Source: Flavobacteriaceae bacterium UBA2765 (GTDB lineage Bacteria > Bacteroidota > Bacteroidia > Flavobacteriales > Flavobacteriaceae). From it: 64,000 bases of DNA. The notes beneath the pieces were generated by a model that saw only the letters and a program-made list of their open reading frames with translations, searched no databases and was not told the origin of the DNA. Both the position numbers and the translations under genes were made by a program. Numbering within the stretch: the stretch's first letter is position 1; every line of letters begins with the position of its first letter. The DNA lies in assembly GCA_002352665.1 (NCBI GenBank), contig DEIV01000060.1, positions 29,341 to 93,340 of the forward strand, in the 5' to 3' direction. Below, piece after piece: positions 19,300 through 28,482 of the stretch.

Positions 19300-20442
19300 T
19301 TAACCTCTCAACACACTTCTAGAAATTACAATCTTTTGTATCTCAGATGTGCCTTCGTAAATCTGCGTAATTTTTGCATCCCGCATTAAACGCTCTACAT
19401 GATATTCCTTTACAAAACCATAACCACCATGAATTTGCACAGCTTCAATGGTAACTCGCATAGCCATTTCAGCGGCATATAGTTTGGCCATGGCTCCAGA
19501 AAGATCATAATTATTGTGCTGATCTTTATCCCATGCCGCTTTCATACACAAATGTCTGGCAGCTTCTATTTCTGTGGCCATATCTGCTAATTTAAAAGCT
19601 ATCGCCTGATGTTTGCTAATTTCTTTGCCAAAAGCTTTGCGTTCTTTTGAGTATTGTAGTGCCAATTCATACGCTCCTGAGGCTATGCCTAAAGCTTGAG
19701 CTGCAATACCTATCCGACCTCCTGCTAAGGTTTTCATGGCAAATTTAAAACCGAAACCATCCTCACCTATCCTATTTTCTTTAGGCACTTTTACATCCGA
19801 AAATAAAAGAGAATGTGTATCAGAACCTCTAATTCCCAATTTATTTTCTTTAGGACCAATCTCAAAACCCTCCATTCCTTTTTCAAGAATTAAAGCATTA
19901 ATTCCCTTATGACCTTTTTCAGGGTGTGTCTGTGTAATTACTAAATAAACGCTTGCTGTACCACCATTGGTAATCCAATTTTTGGTGCCATTAACTATAT
20001 AGTGATCACCATTATCAATTGCACTTGTTTTTTGTGATGTAGCATCACTTCCTGCTTCCGGCTCACTTAGGCAAAAGGCACCTATAACTTCACCTGATGC
20101 CAATTTGGTAAGGTATTTTTGTTTTTGTTCTTCCGTACCATAGGTTTCTAAGCCCCAACATACCAGAGAATTATTTACAGACATTACCACAGATGAAGAA
20201 GCATCAATTTTGGAGATTTCCTCCATAGCTAAAACATATGAAATAGCATCCATACCGCCTCCACCATATTTTGGGTCAACCATCATACCCAAAAAACCAA
20301 GTTCTCCCATTTTTTTTACTTGTTCATGAGGAAATTCCTGTTTTTCATCACGCTCTATTACTCCCGGTAACAATTCAGTTTTAGCAAAATCGCGAGCGGC
20401 ATCGCGAATCATAATATGTTCTTCTGTAAGCGTAAAATCCAT
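19300..20442 (-). CDS. Acyl-CoA dehydrogenase (short/medium chain, butyryl-CoA type)
   Basis: A 380-residue flavoprotein for alpha,beta-dehydrogenation of acyl-CoA. Signatures are GAFCLSEPEAGSDA (FAD/substrate), the second signature around QALGIASGAYELAL and the catalytic base Glu363 in IYEGTSEIQ. Position and length fit the short/branched-chain class. A TATCTTTG box on this strand (CAAAGATA, 20483-20490) is a plausible -7 element. It is monocistronic and divergent from anmK. Confidence 0.93.
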   Translation of the reverse strand: MDFTLTEEHIMIRDAARDFAKTELLPGVIERDEKQEFPHEQVKKMGELGFLGMMVDPKYGGGGMDAISYVLAMEEISKIDASSSVVMSVNNSLVCWGLETYGTEEQKQKYLTKLASGEVIGAFCLSEPEAGSDATSQKTSAIDNGDHYIVNGTKNWITNGGTASVYLVITQTHPEKGHKGINALILEKGMEGFEIGPKENKLGIRGSDTHSLLFSDVKVPKENRIGEDGFGFKFAMKTLAGGRIGIAAQALGIASGAYELALQYSKERKAFGKEISKHQAIAFKLADMATEIEAARHLCMKAAWDKDQHNNYDLSGAMAKLYAAEMAMRVTIEAVQIHGGYGFVKEYHVERLMRDAKITQIYEGTSEIQKIVISRSVLRG

Positions 20443-20528
20443 AATATTGAATACCTTTTTATATTTAAATAAAATATGTGTCCAAAGATACAGAATTTAT
20501 AAAAATCTTATACTATTTTTACGGAATT

Positions 20529-21611
20529 ATGAATGGTAGTCTAAAATATTGTATTGGTGTGATGAGTGGAACCTCTTTAGATGGGGTGGATTTATGTTAT
20601 GTGCAATTTGATAGCTTTAATCATTATCGTTTTGATATATTGAAGGCATCAACTTTTGCTTATTCAGAGACATGGATCAATAAATTAAAGAATGGCTTTA
20701 CTTCTGATAAAGAAGATTTGCAGTTACTGGATGATGAATATGGAGATTATCTAGGTGATTTAATCAATAATTTTATTATAGAAAAGGACATTGATCAAGT
20801 AGATTTTATAGCATCACATGGTCATACTATTTTTCACAAACCTGAAGAAGGTATTACGCTACAAATTGGTAGTGGTCAAATTATTGCAAATAAGACGGGT
20901 ATAAATGTAGTTTGTGATTTTAGAACACAAGATGTTCAAATTGGTGGGCAAGGTGCACCATTAGTACCTATAGGTGATCATTTATTATTTAACAATTATG
21001 ATTATTGTATCAATTTAGGAGGCTTTGCTAATATTTCTTTTGAGGAGGATCAGCAACGAGTTGCTTTTGATGTTTGTCCTGTTAATATTGTAATGAACCA
21101 TTATATGAATCAATTGGGTTTGTCATACGATGATAGAGGTCAGTTGGCATCAAAAGGGGAAGTACATGATGAATTGTTAAGTAATTTAAATAATCTTGAA
21201 TTTTATAATTTGCCATACCCTAAATCTTTAGGATGGGAATGGGTAATAGAAAATGTTTTTCCCTTAATTAATGATTATAAGTTAGCTACGGAAGATATTT
21301 TAAGAACATATATAGAACATATTGCATTTCAACTTGCTAAAATTATTACTCTCGATAGCAATCAGAATGAAGCAAAAATTTTAGTTACCGGTGGTGGAGC
21401 TTTTAATACCTTTTTAATGCAAAGAATTGAATTTTTTATCCACCAAAAAATTGTTTTACCAAAAAATGAGTTGATCGACTATAAAGAAGCTCTTATTTTT
21501 GCTTTTTTAGGTTTATTGAAATTACAAGGTGCAAATAATGTATTAAGTTCGGTAACAGGAGCTAATAAAGATCATTCTTCCGGGCTAATTTTTAAGCCCT
21601 TAGTATGTTGA
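20529..21611 (+). CDS. anmK: Anhydro-N-acetylmuramic acid kinase
   Basis: 360 residues from ATG 20529. An upstream in-frame GTG at 20478 adds 17 residues without family support and overlaps the promoter region of the divergent gene. MSGTSLDGVDL is the AnmK nucleotide-binding signature; SHGHTIFH, DFRTQDVQIGGQGAPLVP, NLGGFANIS and VTGGGAFNTFLM follow. The enzyme opens and phosphorylates 1,6-anhydro-MurNAc in peptidoglycan recycling. It acts in the cytoplasm. It precedes an amino-acid dehydrogenase by 108 nt. Confidence 0.92.
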   Translation: MNGSLKYCIGVMSGTSLDGVDLCYVQFDSFNHYRFDILKASTFAYSETWINKLKNGFTSDKEDLQLLDDEYGDYLGDLINNFIIEKDIDQVDFIASHGHTIFHKPEEGITLQIGSGQIIANKTGINVVCDFRTQDVQIGGQGAPLVPIGDHLLFNNYDYCINLGGFANISFEEDQQRVAFDVCPVNIVMNHYMNQLGLSYDDRGQLASKGEVHDELLSNLNNLEFYNLPYPKSLGWEWVIENVFPLINDYKLATEDILRTYIEHIAFQLAKIITLDSNQNEAKILVTGGGAFNTFLMQRIEFFIHQKIVLPKNELIDYKEALIFAFLGLLKLQGANNVLSSVTGANKDHSSGLIFKPLVC

Positions 21612-21719
21612 TGTTTAAAATTTAAAATATAATTATTATGAAACAACTTTGACTTTTTAAAAGTAGTCTATAGAAAACGATAAGTTTAGAATAAAATATA
21701 AGTTGAAAACAAAAGTATA

Positions 21720-22952
21720 ATGAAAGAATTATTAAAAAAATATGAAGAAAAGCAACCGGAAATTGTTTTTCATTGGAATGATGCAGAAACAGAAGCAGAA
21801 GGTTGGGTGGTCATCAATTCTTTAAGAGGTGGTGCTGCAGGTGGAGGTACTAGAATGCGTAAAGGTCTGGATATGAACGAAGTATTGTCTTTAGCCAAGA
21901 CAATGGAGGTTAAATTCACAGTTTCGGGACCCGCCATAGGTGGGGCAAAATCAGGTATTAATTTTGATCCTAGCGATATAAGAAAAAGAGGTGTTTTAGA
22001 ACGTTGGTATAAAGCAGTTTCTCCTTTATTAAAACATTATTATGGTACCGGAGGAGATTTAAATGTTGATGAAATTCATGATGTTATTCCACTTACAGAA
22101 GAATGTGGTGTTTGGCATCCGCAAGAGGGTGTATTTAATGGGCATTTTAAACCTACTGAAGCTGAAAAAATCAATAGAATAGGACAGTTACGTCATGGGG
22201 TTATTAAGGTAATAGAAGATCCAAAATATACTCCAAAAATATCCAGAAAATATACTGTAGCAGATATGTTAACCGGTTATGGTGTTGCAGAAGCGGTTAA
22301 ACATTATTATAATATTTACGGAGGTAATGTTAAGGGGAAAAGAGCAGTTGTGCAAGGTTTTGGTAATGTAGGTTCAGCTGCTGCTTATTATTTAGATCAA
22401 TTAGGTGCAAAAATTGTAGGTATTATAGATAGATCTGGTGGAGTTATTAATGAAAATGGATTCAGTTCTGAAGAAGTTAGACAAATGTTTCTTAATAAAA
22501 GAGGTAATATGTTAGTGGCTAAAGAGATGATTCCGTTTGATGAAATGAATATAAGAATTTGGTCTTTGCCCGCTGAGATATTTATTCCTGCCGCGGCATC
22601 AAGATTAGTTAAAAAAGAACAGGTTTCCAGTATGATGAAGTCCGGATTAGAAGTGATCTCTCCTGGAGCCAATGTGCCTTTTGCCGATAAAGAAATATTC
22701 TTCGGTCCTATTATGGAATATACAGATAGACAAATAAGTTTATTACCAGATTTTGTTTCGAATTGTGGTATTGCCAGAGTTTTTGCTTATTTAATGGAGA
22801 GTAAAGTTGAATTACCAATGCGAGATGAGGCAATTTTTAAAGATACATCAGAAACAATTCGTCTTGCTTTAGAAAATATTAAGAAGTTACATCCTTATAA
22901 AACAGGTATTTGTAAAAAGGCTTTTGAAATTGCTTTAGAACAATTGGTGTAA
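21720..22952 (+). CDS. Glu/Leu/Phe/Val dehydrogenase
   Basis: A 410-residue NAD(P)-dependent amino-acid dehydrogenase. It has GGGTRMRKGLDMNEV, Lys65 and the catalytic Lys77 in GPAIGGAKSGI, and the Rossmann motif QGFGNVGSAAA. Dimerisation and cofactor domains are complete. The family interconverts a 2-oxo acid plus ammonia with glutamate or a branched-chain amino acid; which one cannot be decided here. It lies near the nitrogen genes gltBD/amtB but is not in their operon. Confidence 0.9.
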   Translation: MKELLKKYEEKQPEIVFHWNDAETEAEGWVVINSLRGGAAGGGTRMRKGLDMNEVLSLAKTMEVKFTVSGPAIGGAKSGINFDPSDIRKRGVLERWYKAVSPLLKHYYGTGGDLNVDEIHDVIPLTEECGVWHPQEGVFNGHFKPTEAEKINRIGQLRHGVIKVIEDPKYTPKISRKYTVADMLTGYGVAEAVKHYYNIYGGNVKGKRAVVQGFGNVGSAAAYYLDQLGAKIVGIIDRSGGVINENGFSSEEVRQMFLNKRGNMLVAKEMIPFDEMNIRIWSLPAEIFIPAAASRLVKKEQVSSMMKSGLEVISPGANVPFADKEIFFGPIMEYTDRQISLLPDFVSNCGIARVFAYLMESKVELPMRDEAIFKDTSETIRLALENIKKLHPYKTGICKKAFEIALEQLV

Positions 22953-23126
22953 TCCAATTAGTGTTCCCAAATTTTAATTTTCTATTAAATAGCACGGACT
23001 TATTTTATATTTAAATGAATTATTTTTTTGAAAAATTGATGATTTAAAATAAATGATGATTTATTAATAACCATTTTATTTCAAGAAATTTTAAATTCAT
23101 ATATTTATGCCAAATAAAATCAAACC

Positions 23127-24506
23127 ATGACTGCATTAATAATTTTCGTTTTCATTTTCGGATACATAGGTATCACATTAGAGCATCCATTAAAAATGGA
23201 TAAGACTGTTCCAGCCTTATTAATGGCAGCAATAATGTGGGCCTTATTGGCAGTTGGTTTTCATCAAGGATGGTTCAATGTAGTTGATGGTCACGAAAAC
23301 GTATTCAGTTTTTTAGGTGGACATGATAATGAACATGCTGAAGAAGGGTTTACTAATTTATTATTACATCATTTAGGTAAAACGGCTGAGATTTTAGTAT
23401 TCCTAATAGGTGCCATGACCATTGTTGAAATTATTGATTTGCATCAAGGATTTGATGTGCTTAAAAGCTGGGTTAAAACAAAAAGCAAGAAAAAATTATT
23501 ATGGATAATGGCTATTTTAGGCTTTATTTTATCCGCCATAATTGATAATTTAACAGCCACCATAGTATTGGTTACTTTGCTTAGAAAACTAATACCTAAT
23601 AAGAATGATCGTTTATGGTATGCAGGAATGATAGTTATTGCGGCTAATGCAGGAGGAGCATGGTCTCCAATTGGCGATGTTACTACCACTATGCTTTGGA
23701 TTGGTAAAAGAGTATCCGCACTGGCATTGGTTACAAAATTAATAATACCTTCTATAATTTGTATGGTTATACCAACATTTATAGCCACATTATTACCGGC
23801 CTTTAAAGGATCGATTGAGGTAGACACTAATGACTATAATGAAGAAGAGAAATCATTATTAAGTAGTAAAACTATGCTTTTTTTAGGTTTAGGAATGATA
23901 GTTTCTGTGCCTATTTTTAAAACCCTTACCCATTTGCCTCCTTATATAGGTATGATGTTGGCTTTAGGTGTAGTTTGGTTAGTTTCTGAATATATACATC
24001 CTGAAGAAGATTTTTCTGAAGAACGTAAACATTTATACTCAGCACATCAGGCCTTATCGAGAATTGAAATGTCAAGTATTTTATTTTTCTTAGGTATTTT
24101 AATGGCTGTGGCTGCATTAGAAACTTTGGTATATGGCAGTGTTATGATTGACGGTGTAGAGGTGCAAGTTGGTACTTTGCGATATGTAGCTGAATTGTTA
24201 AATGGAGCCATACCCAATCAAAATATTGTTGTTGCCATATTAGGCGTATTGTCTGCAATAATTGATAATGTACCTCTAGTTGCGGCTTCAATGGGGATGT
24301 ATACTTTTCCTATAGATCATAGTCTATGGCATTTAATAGCATACTCAGCAGGTACAGGGGGTAGTATGTTGATCATTGGTTCCGCTGCAGGCGTTGCTGC
24401 AATGGGCATGGAAAAAATAGATTTTATTTGGTATTTTAAAAAAATTACTTGGTTGGCAGCGGTAGGATTTGCTGCCGGGTTTGTTGTGGCACTATTTTTT
24501 GTGTGA
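23127..24506 (+). CDS. nhaD: Sodium:proton antiporter NhaD
   Basis: This 459-residue inner-membrane protein has about 12 hydrophobic segments. The paired motifs IIDNLTATIV (about 140-149) and IIDNVPLVAASM (about 378-389) and the glycine-rich SAGTGGSMLIIGSAAG are characteristic of NhaD/ArsB-type ion transporters. A histidine-rich loop (GHDNEHAEEGF) follows the second helix. It exports Na+ for H+, which suits a marine lifestyle. It is monocistronic, with a terminator 7 nt after the stop. Confidence 0.92.
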   Translation: MTALIIFVFIFGYIGITLEHPLKMDKTVPALLMAAIMWALLAVGFHQGWFNVVDGHENVFSFLGGHDNEHAEEGFTNLLLHHLGKTAEILVFLIGAMTIVEIIDLHQGFDVLKSWVKTKSKKKLLWIMAILGFILSAIIDNLTATIVLVTLLRKLIPNKNDRLWYAGMIVIAANAGGAWSPIGDVTTTMLWIGKRVSALALVTKLIIPSIICMVIPTFIATLLPAFKGSIEVDTNDYNEEEKSLLSSKTMLFLGLGMIVSVPIFKTLTHLPPYIGMMLALGVVWLVSEYIHPEEDFSEERKHLYSAHQALSRIEMSSILFFLGILMAVAALETLVYGSVMIDGVEVQVGTLRYVAELLNGAIPNQNIVVAILGVLSAIIDNVPLVAASMGMYTFPIDHSLWHLIAYSAGTGGSMLIIGSAAGVAAMGMEKIDFIWYFKKITWLAAVGFAAGFVVALFFV

Positions 24507-24511
24507 AAATT

Positions 24512-24537
24512 TAATCCCACTTCGGTGGGATTTTTTA
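24512..24537 (+). terminator. Terminator after nhaD
   Basis: The stem ATCCCAC (24514-24520) / GTGGGAT (24525-24531) closed by a TTCG tetraloop is followed by TTTTTT. It lies directly downstream of nhaD. Confidence 0.88.
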
Positions 24538-24605
24538 TTTATTTAAACAATTTTATTCGCATAATTTCGTTACTTATCTATCTATCCCTTAAACTACTTT
24601 AATTT

Positions 24606-25307
24606 ATGTTGCTCACAATTTTGCAAGAAGTTGACAATACTCAAGAAAATTTAGAAGAAGTACTTTCAGAAGAAAAGACTTTATCAATCTATAATCTGAT
24701 TATGGATGGTGGTCTTGGCGGACAAATTATAATAGCATTATTAACTTTGCTTTTAGCCGTTGCACTTTATATTTATTTTGAACGCTTTTTAGCTATTAAA
24801 GCGGCCTCTAAAACTGATAAGAACTTTATGAATCAAATAAGAGACAATGTCTCTAGTGGTAGATTAGAAGCTGCAAAAATATTATGTGTACAGGCATCTT
24901 CTCCTGCTGCACGTATGGTAGAAAAAGGTATTTCAAGAATAGGTAAACCCCTAGAAGACATTAACACGGCTATTGAGAACGCGGGTAAATTAGAAATTTA
25001 CAAATTAGAAAAAAATGTAAGCGTCTTGGCAACTATAGCGGGAGCCGCTCCTATGATCGGGTTTTTAGGTACTGTAATTGGTATGATAGTTGCGATACAT
25101 GCGATAGCCAATGCAGGTGGGCAAATTGATATAAAAATGTTGTCTGATGGTTTATATACAGCCATGACAACTACTGTAGCCGGATTAATAGTTGGTATTA
25201 TTGCTTATATAGCTTATAATCATTTGGTAGTACGTACAAATAAGGTAGTCTACGAAATGGAAGCCAAATCAGTTGAGTTTTTAGATTTATTAAACGAACC
25301 TGTTTAA
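24606..25307 (+). CDS. exbB: ExbB/TolQ-type proton channel
   Basis: A 233-residue MotA/TolQ/ExbB family protein. It has three transmembrane helices (about 33-55, 140-160, 185-207) and the conserved loop ISRIGKPLEDINTAIENAGKLEIYKLEKNVSVLATIAGAAPMIG interrupted here only by description. With ExbD it converts proton motive force into work for TonB or Tol. The exbD start is 1 nt after its stop, and tonB follows, so it energises outer-membrane receptors such as the SusC protein. Confidence 0.93.
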   Translation: MLLTILQEVDNTQENLEEVLSEEKTLSIYNLIMDGGLGGQIIIALLTLLLAVALYIYFERFLAIKAASKTDKNFMNQIRDNVSSGRLEAAKILCVQASSPAARMVEKGISRIGKPLEDINTAIENAGKLEIYKLEKNVSVLATIAGAAPMIGFLGTVIGMIVAIHAIANAGGQIDIKMLSDGLYTAMTTTVAGLIVGIIAYIAYNHLVVRTNKVVYEMEAKSVEFLDLLNEPV

Positions 25308-25308
25308 T

Positions 25309-25701
25309 ATGAACGTTAGAGGAAGAAATAAAGTTAGTCCGGAATTTAACATGTCGTCAATGACTGATATAGTTTTTTTGTTATTGATATTTTTTATGTT
25401 AACTTCTACCTTAGTTACTGTAAATGCACTAGATATTTTATTACCTAAAGCGTCTGGAAAAACTGAGAATAATAAATCTGTAGCAGTGAGTATTACTAAG
25501 AGTTTAGATTTTTATATTGATAGGGCGAAAGTTAATGAAAACGATTTAGAGCGTGATTTAACTAGCTTATTATCTAAAGAAGAAAATCCAACGATAGTAT
25601 TAAGAGCTGAAGAAGGTGTACCTATAGAAAAGGCGGTGAGGATTATGGATATAGCCAATAGAAATAAATATAAGGTTATTTTGGCGGTAAGACCAAAATA
25701 G
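25309..25701 (+). CDS. exbD: ExbD/TolR biopolymer transport protein
   Basis: A 130-residue protein with one N-terminal helix. The segment MSSMTDIVFLLLIFFML contains the proton-carrying Asp of ExbD/TolR. The periplasmic domain (about 45-130) has the usual VLRAEEGVPIEKAVRIMD region. It partners ExbB; the genes are separated by one base. Confidence 0.93.
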   Translation: MNVRGRNKVSPEFNMSSMTDIVFLLLIFFMLTSTLVTVNALDILLPKASGKTENNKSVAVSITKSLDFYIDRAKVNENDLERDLTSLLSKEENPTIVLRAEEGVPIEKAVRIMDIANRNKYKVILAVRPK

Positions 25702-25769
25702 AGGTGCAAGTTTCGAAGTTTAAAAATAAAATTAAATTTCAAGCTTCATCAATTAACTTAAAATTATAA

Positions 25770-25777
25770 TATCTTTG
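25770..25777 (+). promoter_or_regulatory. Candidate -7 element for tonB
   Basis: TATCTTTG matches the Bacteroidota TAnnTTTG consensus and lies 23 nt before the tonB ATG, inside a 99-nt gap after exbD. No clear TTTG is found 18-21 nt upstream, so this is a partial promoter match. It may allow tonB-folC to be expressed separately from exbBD. Confidence 0.4.
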
Positions 25778-25800
25778 TTTGATAATTAAATACCAATAGA

Positions 25801-26715
25801 ATGTCATATTTAGACACTCCACATAAAAAGAAATCAGCAGTATTAACGGCTATTATTATGGCATTAATGCTGTTTTTAATTTTTACTTTGGGTTTGAAAT
25901 ATTTAGACCCCCCGGAAGAATATGGTATTGCTGTGAACTTTGGAACTTCAGATGTGGGTAGTGGAGATGCACAATCAGAGCCCGCAGCTGCATCAACACC
26001 AGAGGAAGTAATTGAAGAAGTAGAACAAGAGCAAGTTGAAGAAGTAGAAGAGGTTCAAGAAACGCCCACAGAAGCTGTATCTACGCCTACAAAAGCAGAA
26101 GATGTAATTACACAAGATAATGCCGAAACTATTAAGATAAATAAGCAAAAGGAGGCTCAAAGAAAAGCTGATGAAGCTGATAGAAAAGTTAAGGAAGCAG
26201 AACGTCAAGCCAAGTTAAAAGCAGAACGTATTGCTCAACAACGTAAGGCTGCAGAAGCAAAAAAGAAACAAGAACAGGCAGATAAAAAGAAACAGTTAGA
26301 TGCTATGATGGGCGGCTTAAATAATGGAGAGGGTAAAGGAAAAGGAGGAGATGGTGATGATAATAAGGCTGGAGATAAAGGTAACCCAAATGGAGATCCA
26401 AATGCAAGCGGCTATTACGGCAATGGAGGAGGAGGTAGTGGCGGAAATTATAGATTGGGTAATAGAAAAGCTGTTGCCAAACCCAAACCTACTTATGATT
26501 GTAATGAACAAGGTAAAGTTGTGGTTAGTATTTCTGTGGATAAGAGAGGAAGGGTCATTAGTGCAAGACCAGGTATTAAAGGTACAACTAACTCAGCACC
26601 CTGTCTGTTAAAAAGAGCAAAAGAGGCGGCATTAAAAACCAAGTTTAATGCTGATAGCAAAGCTCCAACAAAGCAAGTAGGATCTATTATTTATAACTTC
26701 TCTTTATCTAATTAA
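25801..26715 (+). CDS. tonB: TonB energy transducer
   Basis: 304 residues. A cytoplasmic start and one helix (about 15-35) are followed by an acidic stretch (EEVIEEVEQEQVEEVEEV), a long Lys/Ala/Glu-rich coiled coil (about 105-165), a glycine-rich linker (GNGGGGSGG) and a C-terminal TonB domain (CNEQGKVVVSISVDKRGRVISARPG). Proline-rich repeats of enteric TonB are replaced by the acidic and coiled-coil spacer. It is encoded after exbB-exbD and would energise SusC-like receptors. Confidence 0.88.
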   Translation: MSYLDTPHKKKSAVLTAIIMALMLFLIFTLGLKYLDPPEEYGIAVNFGTSDVGSGDAQSEPAAASTPEEVIEEVEQEQVEEVEEVQETPTEAVSTPTKAEDVITQDNAETIKINKQKEAQRKADEADRKVKEAERQAKLKAERIAQQRKAAEAKKKQEQADKKKQLDAMMGGLNNGEGKGKGGDGDDNKAGDKGNPNGDPNASGYYGNGGGGSGGNYRLGNRKAVAKPKPTYDCNEQGKVVVSISVDKRGRVISARPGIKGTTNSAPCLLKRAKEAALKTKFNADSKAPTKQVGSIIYNFSLSN

Positions 26716-26718
26716 ACA

Positions 26719-27936
26719 TTGACTTATAAAGAAACTTTAGATTGGATGTTTGCTCAACTTCCAATGTATCAACGCCAGGGTAAAACTGCTTTTAAAAAAG
26801 ATCTGACCAATACTTTATCATTAGCAGAATACTTAGATAATCCACATCAAAAATTTAAAAGTATACATATAGCCGGTACTAATGGTAAAGGGTCAACCAG
26901 TCATATGATAGCTTCTATTTTTCAAGAGGCAGGTTATAAAGTGGGTCTATATACTTCACCACATTTAAAAGATTTTAGAGAACGTATTAAGGTAAATGGA
27001 AAGTCCATTCGAAAAAATTGTGTGATTAATTTTATTAAAAGGAATCAATCTTTTTTAAAAGAACTACAACTTTCTTTTTTTGAAATGACTGTAGGTATGG
27101 CATTTGAACATTTTGCGAAACAAAAGGTAGATATTGCTATTATAGAAGTTGGTCTTGGTGGAAGATTAGATTCAACGAATATTATCAATCCTATAGTGTC
27201 CATTATTACTAATATTGGTTATGACCATACACAAATGTTGGGGGAAAGTTTAAAAGAAATAGCTTTTGAAAAAGCCGGCGTAATTAAAAGAGGTGTACCA
27301 CTAATGATCAGCGAAAAACAAGATGAAGTCAATGCGGTTTTTTTAAAAAGAGCAAAAGAAATGAATTCTCCTATTTTTTTTGCAGAAGATGAACTGAAGA
27401 AAGAATATCAAACAGATTTGTTAGGTCATTATCAGCAAAAAAATATAAAGGCAGCTGTTCAATCTGTAACTGTTTTAAGAAATCAAGGGTATAAGATTAC
27501 AGAAAAACAAATCAAAAACGGATTGTTACATGTAGTTAAAAACACAGGACTTTTAGGTAGGTGGCAATTGCTATCTGAAAGACCAAAAGTGATTTGTGAT
27601 ACTGCACATAATAAAGAAGGTTTACAATATGTACTACAGCAGCTTTCTGAGCAAGAGTATGAAAATCTACATATTGTATTAGGTGTGGTTAATGATAAAG
27701 ATCTAAATACTATTTTGCCTTTATTTCAGAAAGAGGCTACTTATTATTTTTGTATGCCAAAAATTCAAAGAGGATTAAAAGCAGAAATTTTACAGCGTCA
27801 AGCAAAAGAACATAAATTGTTTGGAACTGTATATTCGTCAGTCAATAAAGCGTTAGTTGCTGCAAAAAATAATGCAAAAAAATCTGATTTAGTATTTGTT
27901 GGTGGAAGTACTTTTGTTGTGGCAGAAGTGGTTTGA
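26719..27936 (+). CDS. folC: Folylpolyglutamate synthase / dihydrofolate synthase
   Basis: A 405-residue Mur-ligase-family enzyme that adds glutamate to folates. P-loop GTNGKGST (53-60), YTSPHLKDFRERI, IEVGLGGRLDSTN and CDTAHNKEG are present. The start is TTG 26719, 3 nt after tonB; MTYKETLDWMFAQLPMYQRQG matches the usual beginning of flavobacterial FolC, and no ATG exists before residue 10. It is translated as part of the exbB-exbD-tonB group. Confidence 0.93.
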   Translation: MTYKETLDWMFAQLPMYQRQGKTAFKKDLTNTLSLAEYLDNPHQKFKSIHIAGTNGKGSTSHMIASIFQEAGYKVGLYTSPHLKDFRERIKVNGKSIRKNCVINFIKRNQSFLKELQLSFFEMTVGMAFEHFAKQKVDIAIIEVGLGGRLDSTNIINPIVSIITNIGYDHTQMLGESLKEIAFEKAGVIKRGVPLMISEKQDEVNAVFLKRAKEMNSPIFFAEDELKKEYQTDLLGHYQQKNIKAAVQSVTVLRNQGYKITEKQIKNGLLHVVKNTGLLGRWQLLSERPKVICDTAHNKEGLQYVLQQLSEQEYENLHIVLGVVNDKDLNTILPLFQKEATYYFCMPKIQRGLKAEILQRQAKEHKLFGTVYSSVNKALVAAKNNAKKSDLVFVGGSTFVVAEVV

Positions 27937-28006
27937 CTGGGTTCACTTTTTTATTAAAAAAACCTTTGTCAGAATTAAAAACTAGTTTATATTTGCATCC
28001 GCTTTA

Positions 28007-28080
28007 GGGCAATTGACTCATCCCGATAGCTATCGGGAGGTTCGGCTTAGTAAAAAGAACTCAGGTTATCGAATCCTGAA
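28007..28080 (+). pseudogene. Possible decayed tRNA copy carrying an 18-bp palindrome
   Basis: The stretch begins GGGCAATTGACTCA and ends GGTTATCGAATCCTGA, echoing the acceptor/D-arm start (GGGCAATTAGCTCA) and T-arm (GGGTTCGAATCC) of the intact tRNA-Val(UAC) 10 bp downstream. The middle is replaced by the perfect palindrome TCCCGATAGCTATCGGGA (28021-28038). The 3' acceptor strand is missing, so it cannot fold as a tRNA. The similarity is limited, so this is a tentative call. Confidence 0.35.
28021..28038. repeat. Perfect 18-bp palindrome
   Basis: TCCCGATAGCTATCGGGA is fully self-complementary. To my recollection this kind of palindrome recurs in intergenic regions of flavobacterial genomes; in this window it occurs once. 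Role unknown. Confidence 0.55.
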
Positions 28081-28089
28081 TAAAAAAAC

Positions 28090-28164
28090 GGGCAATTAGC
28101 TCAGTTGGTTCAGAGCACCTCGTTTACACCGAGGGGGTCGGGGGTTCGAATCCCTCATTGCCCA
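28090..28164 (+). tRNA. tRNA-Val (anticodon UAC)
   Basis: 75 nt with all arms: acceptor GGGCAAT/ATTGCCC, D-arm GCTC...GAGC, anticodon stem CCTCG/CGAGG around loop TTTACAC (anticodon TAC), T-arm GGGGG-TTCGAAT-CCCTC, discriminator A. The CCA tail is not encoded. A terminator hairpin follows. Confidence 0.95.
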
Positions 28165-28176
28165 CATCACTCGAAA

Positions 28177-28203
28177 AATCTGCACGATAGTGCGGATTTT
28201 TTT
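28177..28203 (+). terminator. Terminator after tRNA-Val(UAC)
   Basis: Stem AATCTGCAC (28177-28185) / GTGCGGATT (28190-28198), loop GATA, then a T-run. The same layout follows the second tRNA-Val gene. Confidence 0.8.
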
Positions 28204-28205
28204 AT

Positions 28206-28482
28206 TTCCAAAAAAGTCGAAAGTTCACTTTCAAGGTTTTTTTGGAAATAAAAAAATACAACATCCGTCTGAAGCGGATGGTATGATTTTTCATTTGCAG
28301 GAGTGGTTTCAACACGGGATCAATGAAATTAATCCTTAACCTGTAAAGCTTGCTTTTACAAAGACTTGGAAAATAAAAATATCAAAAAGTATCACTTTTT
28401 GAGGGATTGAATTTGCAGGAGTGGTCTTTTAGGGATCATCGGAGTTAATCCTTTATAAAGTTTACTTTGAAATTTTTGGGTA
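28206..28482. repeat. tRNA-linked repeat, about 2.3 degenerate units
   Basis: Two full copies and part of a third of the unit that forms the 115-bp array after tRNA-Val(GAC). Shared blocks are GAAAGTTCACTTTCAAGG, TTTTTTTGGAAATAAAAAAA, a hairpin CATCCG...CGGATG (28262-28280), TTTTTCATTTGCAG and GGGATCAATGAAATTAATCC. The second copy (about 28335-28450) keeps GAATTTGCAGGAGTGG and ATCGGAGTTAATCC. It is non-coding on both strands. Confidence 0.7.

Noticed and set aside
23444..23827. A 127-residue minus-strand open frame inside nhaD
   Set aside because: It is antisense to a well-supported transporter gene; long antisense frames are common opposite hydrophobic coding sequence.
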